Below are positions 50,200-59,538 of a DNA stretch of 64,000 bases, piece after piece. The position numbers and the translations under genes are program-made. Positions within the stretch are counted from its first letter, which is position 1, and the number at the start of each line of letters is the position of its first letter. The notes under the pieces are model-generated. The model searched no databases. It saw nothing but the letters and a program-made list of their open reading frames with translations, and was not told the DNA's origin. Source of the stretch: Streptomyces sp. Tue6028 (GTDB lineage Bacteria; Actinomycetota; Actinomycetes; Streptomycetales; Streptomycetaceae); assembly GCF_002300165.1 (NCBI RefSeq), contig NZ_MLCE01000003.1:186001-250000 (forward strand), read 5' to 3'.

Positions 50200-51240
50200 T
50201 CACCCCACGGGGACCCCTGACTCCAGGTAGAGCGCCGCGCCCCGTTCGCGCGCCCGCAGGGCCCAGCGCAGCCGTTCGTAGCGCACGGGCGGCAGGAGGT
50301 CGGCCGCCTCCTCCTCGGTGGCGAAGCGCCAGTCGCGGAGCTCGGGTCCGGGGAGCAGCAGTCGCCGGGTGGCCGCCACGTCGAGGCGGCCACCGTCGAA
50401 CAGCAGTCGCAGACCGCCGTAGCCGGGGGGCTTGGGCGACTCCCAGTCGACGACCAGGAGCCGGGGCACGTCCTCGAGCGTGAGGCCGGTCTCCTCGGCG
50501 ACCTCGCGCATGCCGGCGCGGGCGGGGGCCTCGCCGGGCTCGACGACGCCGCCGGGGAATTCCCAGCCGGGCTTGTACGTCGGGTCGACGAGGAGCACCC
50601 GGTCCTGCTCGTCGAAGAGGAGCACTCCGGCGGCGACGGTCTCCGCGGTGGGTTCGGGGGTCTGCACGATGTCGCAGACGGGTACCTCCCCGGTCCGCAC
50701 GGCCTCGGCGATGCGGACCGCCGCGTCGTACGGGGTGAGGGCGCTGGTGTCCACGGGATGGGCGTCCGCAGTGAGCCAGGAGCCGAGCGCGGCACGGTAG
50801 GGCTCGATGTGGTCGTAGGACCACTGGCGCACCCTGATCTCGCCGTCGGGCAGTTCCGGCGGCACCTCACGGTCGGCTATTCGCTCGCGCAGGATCGTTT
50901 CCGCCGGGGCGAGGAGCACATGCCGTACGGAGACACGGCGCGCGGCCAGGCCTCCGAAGATCTCGTCGCGGTATTCCTGGCGGAGCAGGGTCATCGGGAC
51001 CACGAGGACACCACCGAGCTCGGCGAGCATCGCCGCCGCGGTGTCGACCACCAGACGTCGCCAGATCGGCAGGTCCTGGAAGTCGCCGACCTCGGCGAGG
51101 TGCTTGGCCGGCAGCAGGTGCGTGAGTGCGCCGCCGATGACCTCGGGGTCGAAGAGCGTGCTGTTCGGGATCAGCTCGATCAGTTCCCGTGCGGTGGTGG
51201 TCTTCCCCGCACCGAACGCACCGTTGATCCAGACGATCAC
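50200..51240 (-). CDS. P-loop kinase-like and Nudix hydrolase fusion
   Basis: 346 residues in two parts. N-terminal P-loop domain (about 1-175) starts VIVWINGAFGAGKTTTAREL with Walker A at 7-14 and resembles gluconate/adenylate-type kinases. C-terminal Nudix domain (about 190-340) has the full box GGVVEPGE ... REVAEETGL. GTG 51240 is chosen, as GGGGGAA lies just upstream. Possibly salvage or clean-up of a nucleotide or cofactor, with phosphorylation and hydrolysis in one protein. Confidence 0.85.
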   Translation of the reverse strand: MIVWINGAFGAGKTTTARELIELIPNSTLFDPEVIGGALTHLLPAKHLAEVGDFQDLPIWRRLVVDTAAAMLAELGGVLVVPMTLLRQEYRDEIFGGLAARRVSVRHVLLAPAETILRERIADREVPPELPDGEIRVRQWSYDHIEPYRAALGSWLTADAHPVDTSALTPYDAAVRIAEAVRTGEVPVCDIVQTPEPTAETVAAGVLLFDEQDRVLLVDPTYKPGWEFPGGVVEPGEAPARAGMREVAEETGLTLEDVPRLLVVDWESPKPPGYGGLRLLFDGGRLDVAATRRLLLPGPELRDWRFATEEEAADLLPPVRYERLRWALRARERGAALYLESGVPVG

Positions 51241-51373
51241 GATTCCCCCTCTTCTGTTGGCCCCCTGTGGCTTGCCCGCTCCACCCTGCCACGGAAACCA
51301 GCCCCTGATGAGGGCGCCCACAGCACGGCGCCGGTGCCCCGTCCCCGGGCACCGGCGCCGTGGAAGGAACCCT

Positions 51374-51571
51374 TCAGCCGTTCTCCCCGCCCAGCGCGTC
51401 CTGGTCGACGGCCAGACTGTCGCTGCTGATCGTGTGATCGACGGTGCTGAGGGAGTCACCGACGTTCAGATCACCCAGCGCGTCCCCGTCCAGGGCGTGG
51501 GAGGGGGTGATCGCCGCGACGACGAACCCGGTGGCGAGGGAGGCGATGGCGAGCATGCTGCGCTTCTTCAT
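51374..51571 (-). CDS. Small secreted protein
   Basis: 65 residues: signal peptide MKKRSMLAIASLATGFVVAA with likely cleavage after SHA, then a short acidic mature part (DGDALGDLNVGDSLS and SLAVDQDALGGENG). No cysteine, no domain known to me. Likely a small exported Streptomyces protein of unknown role. An upstream in-frame ATG at 51589 would spoil the signal peptide start. Confidence 0.65.
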   Translation of the reverse strand: MKKRSMLAIASLATGFVVAAITPSHALDGDALGDLNVGDSLSTVDHTISSDSLAVDQDALGGENG

Positions 51572-51762
51572 GCCCGGTTCAACTGGCAAACCGCCGAAGG
51601 GTCACGCGCGCCGTCCGAGATGCCGAGCATTTCCCACCGGCACACCCGGCACCTCCGGCACCCACCAGTGGAGGCGGTCGAGCAGTAGGCCGTACGGCCG
51701 AACTCGGCTATCGGCCCTGGTGAAGGCGTTCTAGCGTGGTCTCCCCGACTGAAGGAGTGAGG

Positions 51763-51963
51763 ATGCCGGAGAGGGCGAAGCTGGACCGGCTGGGCAAAGA
51801 GGCTCGCGCCGTGAAGTTCCCCGACGGCAGCAAGGGGGTCATCCTGGTCGAGGCGGGGACACCGCAGGACGAGGCGGACGAGATCGCTGCCCGGCTGTGG
51901 GCGGAGTCGCCGGAGGCGGGCGTACCGGGTGACCTGGGCGGCTCACTGCTGGACGGCATGTGA
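51763..51963 (+). CDS. Small hypothetical protein
   Basis: 66-residue acidic protein (MPERAKLDRLGKEARAVKFP ... EADEIAARLWAESPEAG). The GAAGGAG site ends 5 nt before the ATG, and codon usage fits the host. No domain recognised; resembles small cytosolic proteins of unknown function. Confidence 0.6.
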   Translation: MPERAKLDRLGKEARAVKFPDGSKGVILVEAGTPQDEADEIAARLWAESPEAGVPGDLGGSLLDGM

Positions 51964-52398
51964 TCCCGACGGGTGCATGAGCGGCGTCCGGGGCCGGGAG
52001 GCACCGGACGCGGCGTCGGCATTGCTCCGTTCGGGCGCGGCCGGGTTACGGACCGGGCGGTGGATCGTTTCTCCAGATATGAGCAGAAGTCGCAGGTTGC
52101 GGGATCTGGCAGGGCCGGCGGCGTTCGAGCAGTTGCAGGCGCAGCTGGCCCGTTCGGCCGCGTGCGTGACCAAGGGACGGAAGTCCGCGCGGGGAAGAGC
52201 GGCCGAGGCCGCGGTCTCTTCTCCGGACGCGGAGTCGGACGACGAGGGTGGCGAGGCGGCGGCCCTCGGTACGGGCTGAGACCGCACGGCCGGGCGGCCT
52301 CGTGCGTCGAAGGGGTGCGTGCTCTCGGCGCGCGCCGAGGTGTGCCTGCGCGCAGGACGCTCCCTGCCGTTACGGAGCGGCTCCATAGGATCGCCGGC
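51964..52398. other. Stretch with no sure gene
   Basis: 435 bp. One open frame from ATG 52079 to 52279 (MSRSRRLRDLAGPAAFEQLQ) has no ribosome site and no family match; it is possible but unsupported. No repeats or clear promoter seen. Confidence 0.35.
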
Positions 52399-52495
52399 AT
52401 GGCGCTGCGACCTGTCATGGTGAACATCAAGGATGTCGATCACTCGGCGGTCGGCCGGTTCTGGGCGGAAGCGCTCGGCTGGAGTGCCTACAGCC
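52399..52495 (+). pseudogene. VOC/glyoxalase-family remnant
   Basis: Opens as a typical VOC-superfamily protein, MALRPVMVNIKDVDHSAVGR then FWAEALGWSAYS, and loses all similarity after about 33 residues, where the sequence runs into the terminator region of the sugar ABC operon. A 5' fragment left by deletion. Confidence 0.65.
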
Positions 52496-52581
52496 CTCGC
52501 CCCGTCCTGACGCGGAGCAAGCGGAGCAGCAGGTGCGAGGAGGGGGCGACTTCCCCTCGCAGACCGCTGTGGACGAGCCGC

Positions 52582-52615
52582 CAGGGCCTCTCGGTGCGCT
52601 TGCCGGGAGGCCCTG
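52582..52615. terminator. Terminator of the sugar ABC operon
   Basis: 13-bp stem (one G-T pair) CAGGGCCTCTCGG / CCGGGAGGCCCTG with an 8-nt loop, 28 bp beyond the stop of the inner permease gene. Confidence 0.75.
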
Positions 52616-52642
52616 TCGGACAGCGTGCGCGCACGTCGAGCC

Positions 52643-53572
52643 CTACCCCTTCGTCGACCCCAGCGTCAGTCCCGCGATGAAGTGCCGCTGCAGGAGCAGG
52701 AACACGAGGATCGTCGGGAGGGCGACGAGGACCGAGCCCGCGGCCAGCAGGTTGTAGTCGGTGAAGAACTGGCCCCGGAGGTTGTTCAGGGACGACGTGA
52801 CGGGGAGCTTGTCGGGGTTGGAGATGAAGATCAGGGCCCAGAGGAAGTCGTTGTAGATCCAGGTGAATTCGAGCGTGCCGAGGGCGGCGAGCGCGGGCCG
52901 GCACAGCGGAAGCGTGATGCGCCAGAACTGGGTCCAGACCCCGGCGCCGTCGACCACCGCGGCCTCGAGGATCTCCTGCGGCAGGGTCCGCATGAAGTTC
53001 GCGAGCACGAAGACGCAGAAGCCCAGCTGGAAGCCGACGTTGACGATGATCACGGCCCAGTAGGAGTCGTACATCGTGAGGGAGTCGGACATCCACCAGG
53101 GCAGTGGGATCTTGTTGAACAGGACGTACAGCGGAGTCACGATCACCTGCTGCGGCAGCAGGTTGCCCGCCGTGAAGAACATCAGCAGGACGAGGCCGCC
53201 CCGCAGCTTGAGGCGGGACACCGCGAACGCGACGAAGGACGCCAGGAACAGGGTGACGAGCACCCCGGGGACGGCGATGAGCAGCGTGTTGGTGAAGTAC
53301 TTCCCCATGCCGGACTCGGTGTAGGCCCGGCGGTAGTAGTCGAAGGACAGGTGCCTCGGGAACGAGAAGTAGCCGTGCTGCGCGGTGTCCTCGTACGGCC
53401 GCAGCGAGGCGTAGACGGCGAGCAGGAGCGGGGCGAGGAAGGCCAGGGACACACCCATCAGGAAGATGTGCACGCCGAAGCGGCCGGGACGCGGCCCGCG
53501 GCGGGGCGTGGGCCGTCGTGTCGTGGCGGGCTCCGTCCGGACGGGCGCGTCGGTGCGGATGTCGGCGGTCAT
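52643..53572 (-). CDS. Carbohydrate ABC transporter permease (MalG-like)
   Basis: 309 residues with six predicted helices and the EAA loop EAAVVDGAGVWTQFWRITLP (about 208-227) that contacts the ATPase. Basic N-terminal tail of about 30 residues. Last gene of the solute-binding protein/permease/permease operon; it overlaps the upstream permease stop by 4 nt. No ATPase gene is included, so a shared MsiK-type ATPase encoded elsewhere is expected, as is usual in Streptomyces. Confidence 0.93.
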   Translation of the reverse strand: MTADIRTDAPVRTEPATTRRPTPRRGPRPGRFGVHIFLMGVSLAFLAPLLLAVYASLRPYEDTAQHGYFSFPRHLSFDYYRRAYTESGMGKYFTNTLLIAVPGVLVTLFLASFVAFAVSRLKLRGGLVLLMFFTAGNLLPQQVIVTPLYVLFNKIPLPWWMSDSLTMYDSYWAVIIVNVGFQLGFCVFVLANFMRTLPQEILEAAVVDGAGVWTQFWRITLPLCRPALAALGTLEFTWIYNDFLWALIFISNPDKLPVTSSLNNLRGQFFTDYNLLAAGSVLVALPTILVFLLLQRHFIAGLTLGSTKG

Positions 53573-54483
53573 CGGTCGCGCGCACCTCGCAGCTCTTGGA
53601 CCAGGAACGTCACGATGAATCCCAGGGAGACGGTGAGCAGGACGACCGCGATGGCGGAGCCGAAGCCGATGCGGCTGGCCTCACCGATGATGTTGTCGGT
53701 GATCAGGACGGAGAGGAGTTCCAGGCCGTTGCGGCCCTTGTTGACGGCGTAGACGATGTCGAAGGCGCGCAGCGCCTCGATGACGGTGATGACGCCGACG
53801 ATGACGTTGACGGGGCGCAGCGTCGGGAAGACGACGCGGAAGAAGGTCTGGCGGGCGTTGGCGCCGTCGATGGCGGCCGCTTCCTTCAACTGCGGGTCCA
53901 CGGACTTGAGTCCGGCCAGGTAGAGGATCATCACGTAGCCGGTGTGCCGCCAGCTCGCCGCGATCATCATCATCCAGAGGTTGAGGTGCGAGTCGCCGAG
54001 CCAGTCGATGGGGTCGTCGTGGTTGTTCAGGATCGTGTTGACCACGCCCTGGTCGGTGCCCAGGACCAGTTGGGCGATGAAGCCGACGATGGCGAGGGAG
54101 AGCACGACCGGCAGGTAGATCGTCGACTGGTAGAAGCGGCTGAAGCGGACGCCCCTGTCGATGAGGACGGCCAGGAAGAGGCCGAAGGGCGTGGCGATCA
54201 GGCCGAGGAAGAGCAGCCACAGGATGTTGTGGCGGACGGCCGGCCAGAAGACCGGGTAGTTCTCGGCCATGTTCTTGTAGTTGTCGCCGCCGACCCAGTG
54301 GATGTCGCCGATGCCGTCCCAGGAGGTGAAGGAGAGTCCGATGGAGGCGAGGGTCGGGCCCCAGACGATGGCGATGTCGAGCAGGACGGGTATGCCGAGG
54401 AGCACGCCGAGGACGACGACGTCGCGGCGGGTGAACCGCCGCAGCCGTCGTCGTCCCGCGCGCCGTGGGATGTTGAGCGCCAC
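53569..54483 (-). CDS. Carbohydrate ABC transporter permease (MalF-like)
   Basis: 304 residues, six helices. EAA loop EAAAIDGANARQTFFRVVFP (about 202-221). Begins with a strongly basic cytosolic tail (RRAGRRRLRRFTRR). Lies 19 bp downstream of the solute-binding protein gene and overlaps the next permease by 4 nt. With the adjacent alpha-galactosidase the complex likely imports alpha-galactosides or galactose oligomers. Confidence 0.93.
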   Translation of the reverse strand: MALNIPRRAGRRRLRRFTRRDVVVLGVLLGIPVLLDIAIVWGPTLASIGLSFTSWDGIGDIHWVGGDNYKNMAENYPVFWPAVRHNILWLLFLGLIATPFGLFLAVLIDRGVRFSRFYQSTIYLPVVLSLAIVGFIAQLVLGTDQGVVNTILNNHDDPIDWLGDSHLNLWMMMIAASWRHTGYVMILYLAGLKSVDPQLKEAAAIDGANARQTFFRVVFPTLRPVNVIVGVITVIEALRAFDIVYAVNKGRNGLELLSVLITDNIIGEASRIGFGSAIAVVLLTVSLGFIVTFLVQELRGARDR

Positions 54484-54502
54484 GGAACGTCTTCCCCCAG
54501 GT

Positions 54503-55828
54503 TCAGCCGACGGGCGACGAGAAGATGGTCTTCTTCTGCCGTTCGATGCTGTTGCAGAGACCGTCGACGTCCTTCGGGTTTCCGATGAAGTCCTGGATCG
54601 CCTTGATCATGACGGTCGAGGCGAAGTCGGGCCGGGTGTCGCGGTCCATGAACTGTGAGATCTGTTTGGCTCCGGACACCAGCTCGGCCGACTTCTTCTG
54701 CAGGGCCGTGTACTTGGAGGTGTCGGCGCCGTCGTTGACCGCCACATTGTTGGGGTCGAGCGCGAGATAGGTGTCCTCGGCCTTGGGGGTGCCCAGCCAT
54801 TTCAGCAGGGCTTCGGCCCCGTCGACGTTCTTCGACTTCTTGGCGACGAGGAATCCGTCGATGGGCGCTTCCACGGCGTCCTGCGCGTACTGCGGGTCGA
54901 TCTCGGGGAAGGCGAAGAAGTCGATGTCGTCGCGCTCGTTCTCCGGGAACTGGGTTCCGGGGTGCGGCATTCCGAACACCGCCATGCCGGTCTTGCGCTG
55001 CTGGAGGCTCTGGCCGGCCTCTTCCCAGGTACGGCCGAGGGCGCCCTTCTGGTAGTACGGCATGAGTTCGCGCCAGGTGTCGAAGACGTTCTTGACCTTG
55101 GTGTCGGTCCACGCCTCCTCGCCCGCCATCAGGGACTTGTGGAAGTCGTATCCGTTCAGCCGCATGTTGATGTAGTCGAAGGTGCCCATGGCGGGCCAGC
55201 CGTCCTTGTCGCAGAACGCGACAGGGGTGCCGTCCTTCGACATCTTCTTGGCGAGCGCGACGAACTCGTCCCATTTCGCGGGCTGTTCGTAGCCCTGCTT
55301 CGCGAAGAGGCTCTTCCGGTGGAAGACGGCCCACGGATAGTAGTAGTACGGCACGAAGTACTGCTTGCCCTCGTGCGTGGACTGCTCCTTGAGCGCGTCG
55401 GAGAACCCGTCGAAGCCGCTCCAGACGTCACTGATCTCGTGCAGCAGCCCCTTCTCGGCGAAGTACTGCATGCGGTATCCGGCGAACCACATGAAGACGT
55501 CGTCGGGCGTGCCTTGGAGATAGCGGTTGATGTTCTCCTGGAAGTCGTTGTGGTCCTTGGTGTTGACCTTGACCTTCTTGCCGGTCTTCTTCTCGTACGC
55601 CGCGAAGGCCGCCGCGTAGGCCTTCTTGGGGACCTCGTCCGACGCGTTGGACCCCACGGTGACTTCGTTCTTGTTCCCTCCCGGTCCGTCGCCGCACGCG
55701 GACAGCAGGGCGGGGAGCGAGACCGCGCCGATTCCGACGGCCGCACCTCGCAGGAGATTTCGCCGGGACATCCGATGTCCTGTGGAACCTTCGGGCACGA
55801 CAAGCCCGTCCGACGATGACTGTGCCAT
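54503..55828 (-). CDS. Extracellular sugar-binding lipoprotein (ABC transporter)
   Basis: 441 residues, solute-binding protein family 1. Twin-arginine-like start SRRNLLRGAAVGIG (21-34) followed by lipobox LLSAC with Cys45, so a surface lipoprotein. The mature part has FAAYEKKTGKKVKVN and YYYYPWAVFHRKSLF, typical of oligosaccharide binders with aromatic clamp residues. First gene of the leftward ABC operon and divergent from the alpha-galactosidase gene, whose product would supply its sugars. Confidence 0.93.
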   Translation of the reverse strand: MAQSSSDGLVVPEGSTGHRMSRRNLLRGAAVGIGAVSLPALLSACGDGPGGNKNEVTVGSNASDEVPKKAYAAAFAAYEKKTGKKVKVNTKDHNDFQENINRYLQGTPDDVFMWFAGYRMQYFAEKGLLHEISDVWSGFDGFSDALKEQSTHEGKQYFVPYYYYPWAVFHRKSLFAKQGYEQPAKWDEFVALAKKMSKDGTPVAFCDKDGWPAMGTFDYINMRLNGYDFHKSLMAGEEAWTDTKVKNVFDTWRELMPYYQKGALGRTWEEAGQSLQQRKTGMAVFGMPHPGTQFPENERDDIDFFAFPEIDPQYAQDAVEAPIDGFLVAKKSKNVDGAEALLKWLGTPKAEDTYLALDPNNVAVNDGADTSKYTALQKKSAELVSGAKQISQFMDRDTRPDFASTVMIKAIQDFIGNPKDVDGLCNSIERQKKTIFSSPVG

Positions 55829-56038
55829 GTCCCCCTCCTCGGGGTGCCATCCAACACAACCGAACGCGAGGCTTGGATCTCACTCCCATGTAAGGGCTCC
55901 GTCAAGGGTTCTGACGAGATATCGAACAACCGTTACCACTTCTCTTCCAACAGAGTCCGACACGTCCTACCGTAAACGCGCATCATTGTCGCGGACATGT
56001 CGTCATCCCATCTTTCGCGAGTTCGGAGGAACGTAACG

Positions 56039-58084
56039 ATGCGTCACCTTCACACCCGCACAACCCGCAGAAGAGTGGTCGGAGCGCTAGCCGCCGGACT
56101 GTTGTGCGCGGCCGGCCTCGCCTCACCGGCTCTCGCCGCCCCCGGGAGCGCCCCCGGCGCACCGGCCACGGCCTCCCCCGCCGCCCCGGCTCTGGCCGAC
56201 GGTCTCGCCCTCACCCCTCCGATGGGCTTCAACAACTGGAACTCCACGCACTGCCGGGCGGAGTTCAACGAAGACATGGTCAAGGGCATCGCGGACATCT
56301 TCGTCGACAAGGGCCTCAAGGACGCCGGTTACCAGTACGTCAACCTGGACGACTGCTGGGCCCTGCCCGGCCGGGACGCGAACGGCAAACTGGTGCCCGA
56401 CCCCGTGCGGTTCCCCGGCGGGATCAAAGCGGTCGCCGACTACGTGCACGCCAAGGGGCTCAAGCTCGGGATCTACACCAGCGCCGGCACGAAGACCTGC
56501 AACAGCGCGGGATTCCCGGGCGCCCTCGGCCACGAGTACAGCGACGCCCAGCAGTTCGCGGACTGGGGCGTCGACTACCTCAAGTACGACAACTGCAACA
56601 ACCAGGGCGTCGACGCCCGGCAGCGCTACACGACCATGCGTGACGCGCTGAAGGCGACCGGGCGGCCGATCGTCTACAGCATCTGCGAATGGGGCGAGAA
56701 CAAGCCCTGGGAATGGGCCGCGGACGTCGGCCACCTGTGGCGCACGACCGGGGACATCAGCGACAGCTGGGGCTCCATGCTGTCGATCCTCAAGCAGAAC
56801 CTGCCGCTCGCCCCGCACGCCGGTCCCGGGCACTGGAACGACCCGGACATGCTGGAGGTCGGCAACGGCGGCATGACCGACACCGAGTACCGCTCGCACT
56901 TCTCCATGTGGTCGGTCATGGCGGCCCCGCTGCTCATCGGCTCGGACCTGCGCAAGGCCTCCGCGGCGACCTTCGACATCCTCGACAACAAGGAGGTCAT
57001 CGCAGTCGACCAGGACCCGCTGGGCAAGCAGGGCGCGGTGGTGTCCTCCTCGGGCGGACGCTGGGTCGTCTCCAAGGAGATGAGGGACGGCAGCCGCGCC
57101 GTGGCGCTGTTCAACGAGACCGGCAGCGCACAGCGCATCGCCACGACCGCGCAGGCCGTCGGCCTGCCCGCGGCCGACGCGTACACCCAGCGCGACCTGT
57201 GGCGGCACAAGAGCTACAACACCGCCGGCACGATCTCGGCGACCGTACCCGCGCACGGCACGGTCCTGTTCCGCGTCGCGGCCGACCCCCGGTGGGCCGA
57301 GAACCCGCCCGCCGTCGAACTCGGCCTGGACGGAAGCCCGTTGGTGGAGGCCGGAAAGGCGGCCACGCTGACGTCGACGGTCACCGACCTCGGCCGCACG
57401 CCCGCGAGGCAGGTCTCGGTGACGATGAGCGGGCCCGAGGGCTGGACGGTGCGGGCGACCGGTCCGACCACCCAGGCCGTCCTGCCGACCGGCCGTGCCC
57501 TGCGCACACAGTGGCGGGTCACCGCGCCCGAGGGCACGCCCACGGGCTCGTACGACCTCACGCTGACGACGGCGTACCGCTCGCCGACCGGGGTACGGGC
57601 CGAGACCGTACTGCCGTTGAAGGCGTCCGTGGTCGTGGCGCCCCCTTCGGGTGTCTCCTCCCTCGGCGACCTGCCGTGGCTGTCGACGACCAACGGCTGG
57701 GGACCGGTCGAGCGCAACACCAGCAACGGGGAGAGCGCCGCCGGGGACGGTCATCCGATCACTCTGGGCGGGGTCGCCTACGCCAAGGGGCTCGGTGTGC
57801 ACGCCGAGAGCGCCGTCGAGTACTACGCCGGCAAGGCGTGCGAGACGGTCACCGCCGACGTGGGCGTGGACGACGAGAAGGGCGCAAAGGGCACCGTCGC
57901 CTTCGAGATCTGGGCCGACGACGTCAAGGTCGCCTCGACCGGCGTGCTCACGAACGCGATGCCGGCCCAGCCGGTCACGGCCGATGTGACCGGCGCCCAG
58001 GTGGTCCGGCTCGTCGTCACCGACGGCGGCGACGGGATCGACTCGGACCACGCGGACTGGGCGGACGCGAAGCTCAGCTGCTGA
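56039..58084 (+). CDS. Secreted GH27 alpha-galactosidase with NPCBM domain
   Basis: 681 residues. Signal peptide 1 to about 34 (TTRRRVVGALAAGLLCAAGL, twin arginines, ALA cleavage). GH27 catalytic domain about 54-410: PPMGFNNWNS, nucleophile Asp184 in YLKYDNC, acid/base Asp within TGDISDSW (239-242). Beta-sandwich C-domain, then an NEW3-type linker domain (about 430-535) and a C-terminal NPCBM carbohydrate-binding domain (about 545-680, AYAKGLGVHAESAVEY). The ATG has GGAGGA upstream. Should cleave terminal alpha-galactose from galactomannan or raffinose sugars outside the cell. Confidence 0.95.
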   Translation: MRHLHTRTTRRRVVGALAAGLLCAAGLASPALAAPGSAPGAPATASPAAPALADGLALTPPMGFNNWNSTHCRAEFNEDMVKGIADIFVDKGLKDAGYQYVNLDDCWALPGRDANGKLVPDPVRFPGGIKAVADYVHAKGLKLGIYTSAGTKTCNSAGFPGALGHEYSDAQQFADWGVDYLKYDNCNNQGVDARQRYTTMRDALKATGRPIVYSICEWGENKPWEWAADVGHLWRTTGDISDSWGSMLSILKQNLPLAPHAGPGHWNDPDMLEVGNGGMTDTEYRSHFSMWSVMAAPLLIGSDLRKASAATFDILDNKEVIAVDQDPLGKQGAVVSSSGGRWVVSKEMRDGSRAVALFNETGSAQRIATTAQAVGLPAADAYTQRDLWRHKSYNTAGTISATVPAHGTVLFRVAADPRWAENPPAVELGLDGSPLVEAGKAATLTSTVTDLGRTPARQVSVTMSGPEGWTVRATGPTTQAVLPTGRALRTQWRVTAPEGTPTGSYDLTLTTAYRSPTGVRAETVLPLKASVVVAPPSGVSSLGDLPWLSTTNGWGPVERNTSNGESAAGDGHPITLGGVAYAKGLGVHAESAVEYYAGKACETVTADVGVDDEKGAKGTVAFEIWADDVKVASTGVLTNAMPAQPVTADVTGAQVVRLVVTDGGDGIDSDHADWADAKLSC

Positions 58085-58096
58085 GGCCGTGACAGC

Positions 58097-58148
58097 GCGA
58101 GGGCGGGGCGTACGACGGCGGACCGGCCGACGCGACGCCCGCCCTCGC
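58097..58148. terminator. Terminator after the alpha-galactosidase gene
   Basis: Stem of about 13 bp, GCGAGGGCGGGGCG / CGCCCGCCCTCGC with one bulge and a long loop, 12 bp after the stop. The remaining gap to 58299 is GC-rich and shows a short GCGGGA / TCCCGC hairpin near 58246-58262 that may end the convergent ROK gene. Confidence 0.6.
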
Positions 58149-58299
58149 TCGGGGCCGGGGGGCGCGGGCGCCCTGCTTGTGGGCACCCGCCGCGGGGAAG
58201 TCCCGGCCGCAGGCACGGCACGGACGGACCGCCGGCAGGAGCCCGCGAAGCGGGAACCTCTCCCGCCGTGCCCCGCCCCGACGCCCCGGCGTCAGCCCC

Positions 58300-59253
58300 T
58301 CAGACCCCGGCCGCGGTCGTGCTCGTCCTGCGGGTGAGCGCGGCCGCCGCCGCGCCGACCAGGCCCGCGTCCGTGCCCATCAGCGCGGGCGCCACGGTCA
58401 GGCGCTGCACGAAGGACAGCGTCGCGTAGTCGGCCAGCGCCCTGCGCAGCGGCGCGAAGAGGACCTCGCCGGCCTTGGCCACTCCCCCGCCGATGACGGC
58501 GATGTCGATCTCGACGAGTGTCGCGGTCGCGGCGATGCCCGCGGCGAGGGCCTGCGCGGCCCGCTCGAAGGAGGCCACGGCCACCGGGTCTCCGGCGCGG
58601 GCGGCCTCGCCGACCGCGGCGGCCGTGGTGTCGCCGTCCGGGCCGGGCCGCCAGCCGGCGTCCAGTGCGCGGCGCGCGATGTTCGGGCCGCTGGCGATGC
58701 GCTCCACACAGCCGCGGGAGCCGCACGGGCACGCGTCGCCGTCGAGGTCGACACTGATGTGGCCGATGTGGCCCGCGTTGCCCGTGGGGCCGGGGTGCAG
58801 CTGCCCGTTGAGGACGAGTCCGCCGCCCACCCCGGTGGACACCACCATGCACAGCGCGTTGTCGTGGCCGCGGGCGGCGCCCTGCCAGTGCTCGGCCGCC
58901 GTGATGGCCACGCCGTCGCCGATCAGCTCCACGGGGAGCCCACCGGTGGCCCTGCGGACCCCCTCGACCAGCGGGTAGCCGCGCCAGCCGGGCACGTTCA
59001 CGGGGCTCACCGTGCCGGCGGAGGCGTCCACCGGGCCCGCGCTGCCGATGCCGGCCGCCCGTGCCCCGCTCCACAGCGGTGAGACGGTGAGCTCGCCGAG
59101 CACGTCCTCGACGGCGCGCATCACGGTGTCGCCGTCCTCCTGAGCGGGCGTCGCGCGCTGCGCGCGCAGCAGGATCCGGCCGTGGCCGTCCACCAGCGCT
59201 CCGGCGATCTTGGTGCCGCCGATGTCGAGCGCGGCCACGAGGTCGGTGTGCAT
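58300..59253 (-). CDS. ROK family sugar kinase
   Basis: 317 residues with no DNA-binding domain, so a kinase rather than a regulator. ATP loop ALDIGGTKIAGALVD (about 8-22), substrate part IGSAGPVDA, catalytic Asp in ELIGDGVAITAAEHW, zinc site CPCGSRGCVERIASG. Probably phosphorylates glucose or a related hexose freed by the alpha-galactosidase. Transcribed towards it and divergent from the LacI repressor. Confidence 0.9.
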   Translation of the reverse strand: MHTDLVAALDIGGTKIAGALVDGHGRILLRAQRATPAQEDGDTVMRAVEDVLGELTVSPLWSGARAAGIGSAGPVDASAGTVSPVNVPGWRGYPLVEGVRRATGGLPVELIGDGVAITAAEHWQGAARGHDNALCMVVSTGVGGGLVLNGQLHPGPTGNAGHIGHISVDLDGDACPCGSRGCVERIASGPNIARRALDAGWRPGPDGDTTAAAVGEAARAGDPVAVASFERAAQALAAGIAATATLVEIDIAVIGGGVAKAGEVLFAPLRRALADYATLSFVQRLTVAPALMGTDAGLVGAAAAALTRRTSTTAAGV

Positions 59254-59443
59254 CAGTGTCAGAACTCCCAAGGCGGTGTCGTGCCGGGCCCGCCGCGCTG
59301 CGGGTCCGGGTCTCCGGCCGGGTGCGGGCAGGACCGGACCCTGCCGGACGCCGTGCGAAGGGCGCCGTGACGACGGCAGGGACCGCACGCCTCGAGGGGA
59401 AGGCGCAGGCCGGAGATTGCGGTGGACAGTGTCTCCCGCATCT

Positions 59444-59455
59444 GACAACGTTGTC
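59444..59455. promoter_or_regulatory. LacI-family operator
   Basis: Perfect 12-bp palindrome GACAACGTTGTC with the central CG step typical of LacI-family sites. It lies between the ROK kinase and LacI genes, suited to control both. Confidence 0.7.
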
Positions 59456-59538
59456 CAGGCTCTATGCTCGACGCCACATCCTCATACAACCCCATGGACC
59501 GGCGCATCCCCGTGGACGACAGGACAGGACAGCACATC

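Noticed and set aside
52079..52279. Small plus-strand open frame
   Set aside because: No ribosome site and no recognisable family; kept only as a remark in the stretch entry.
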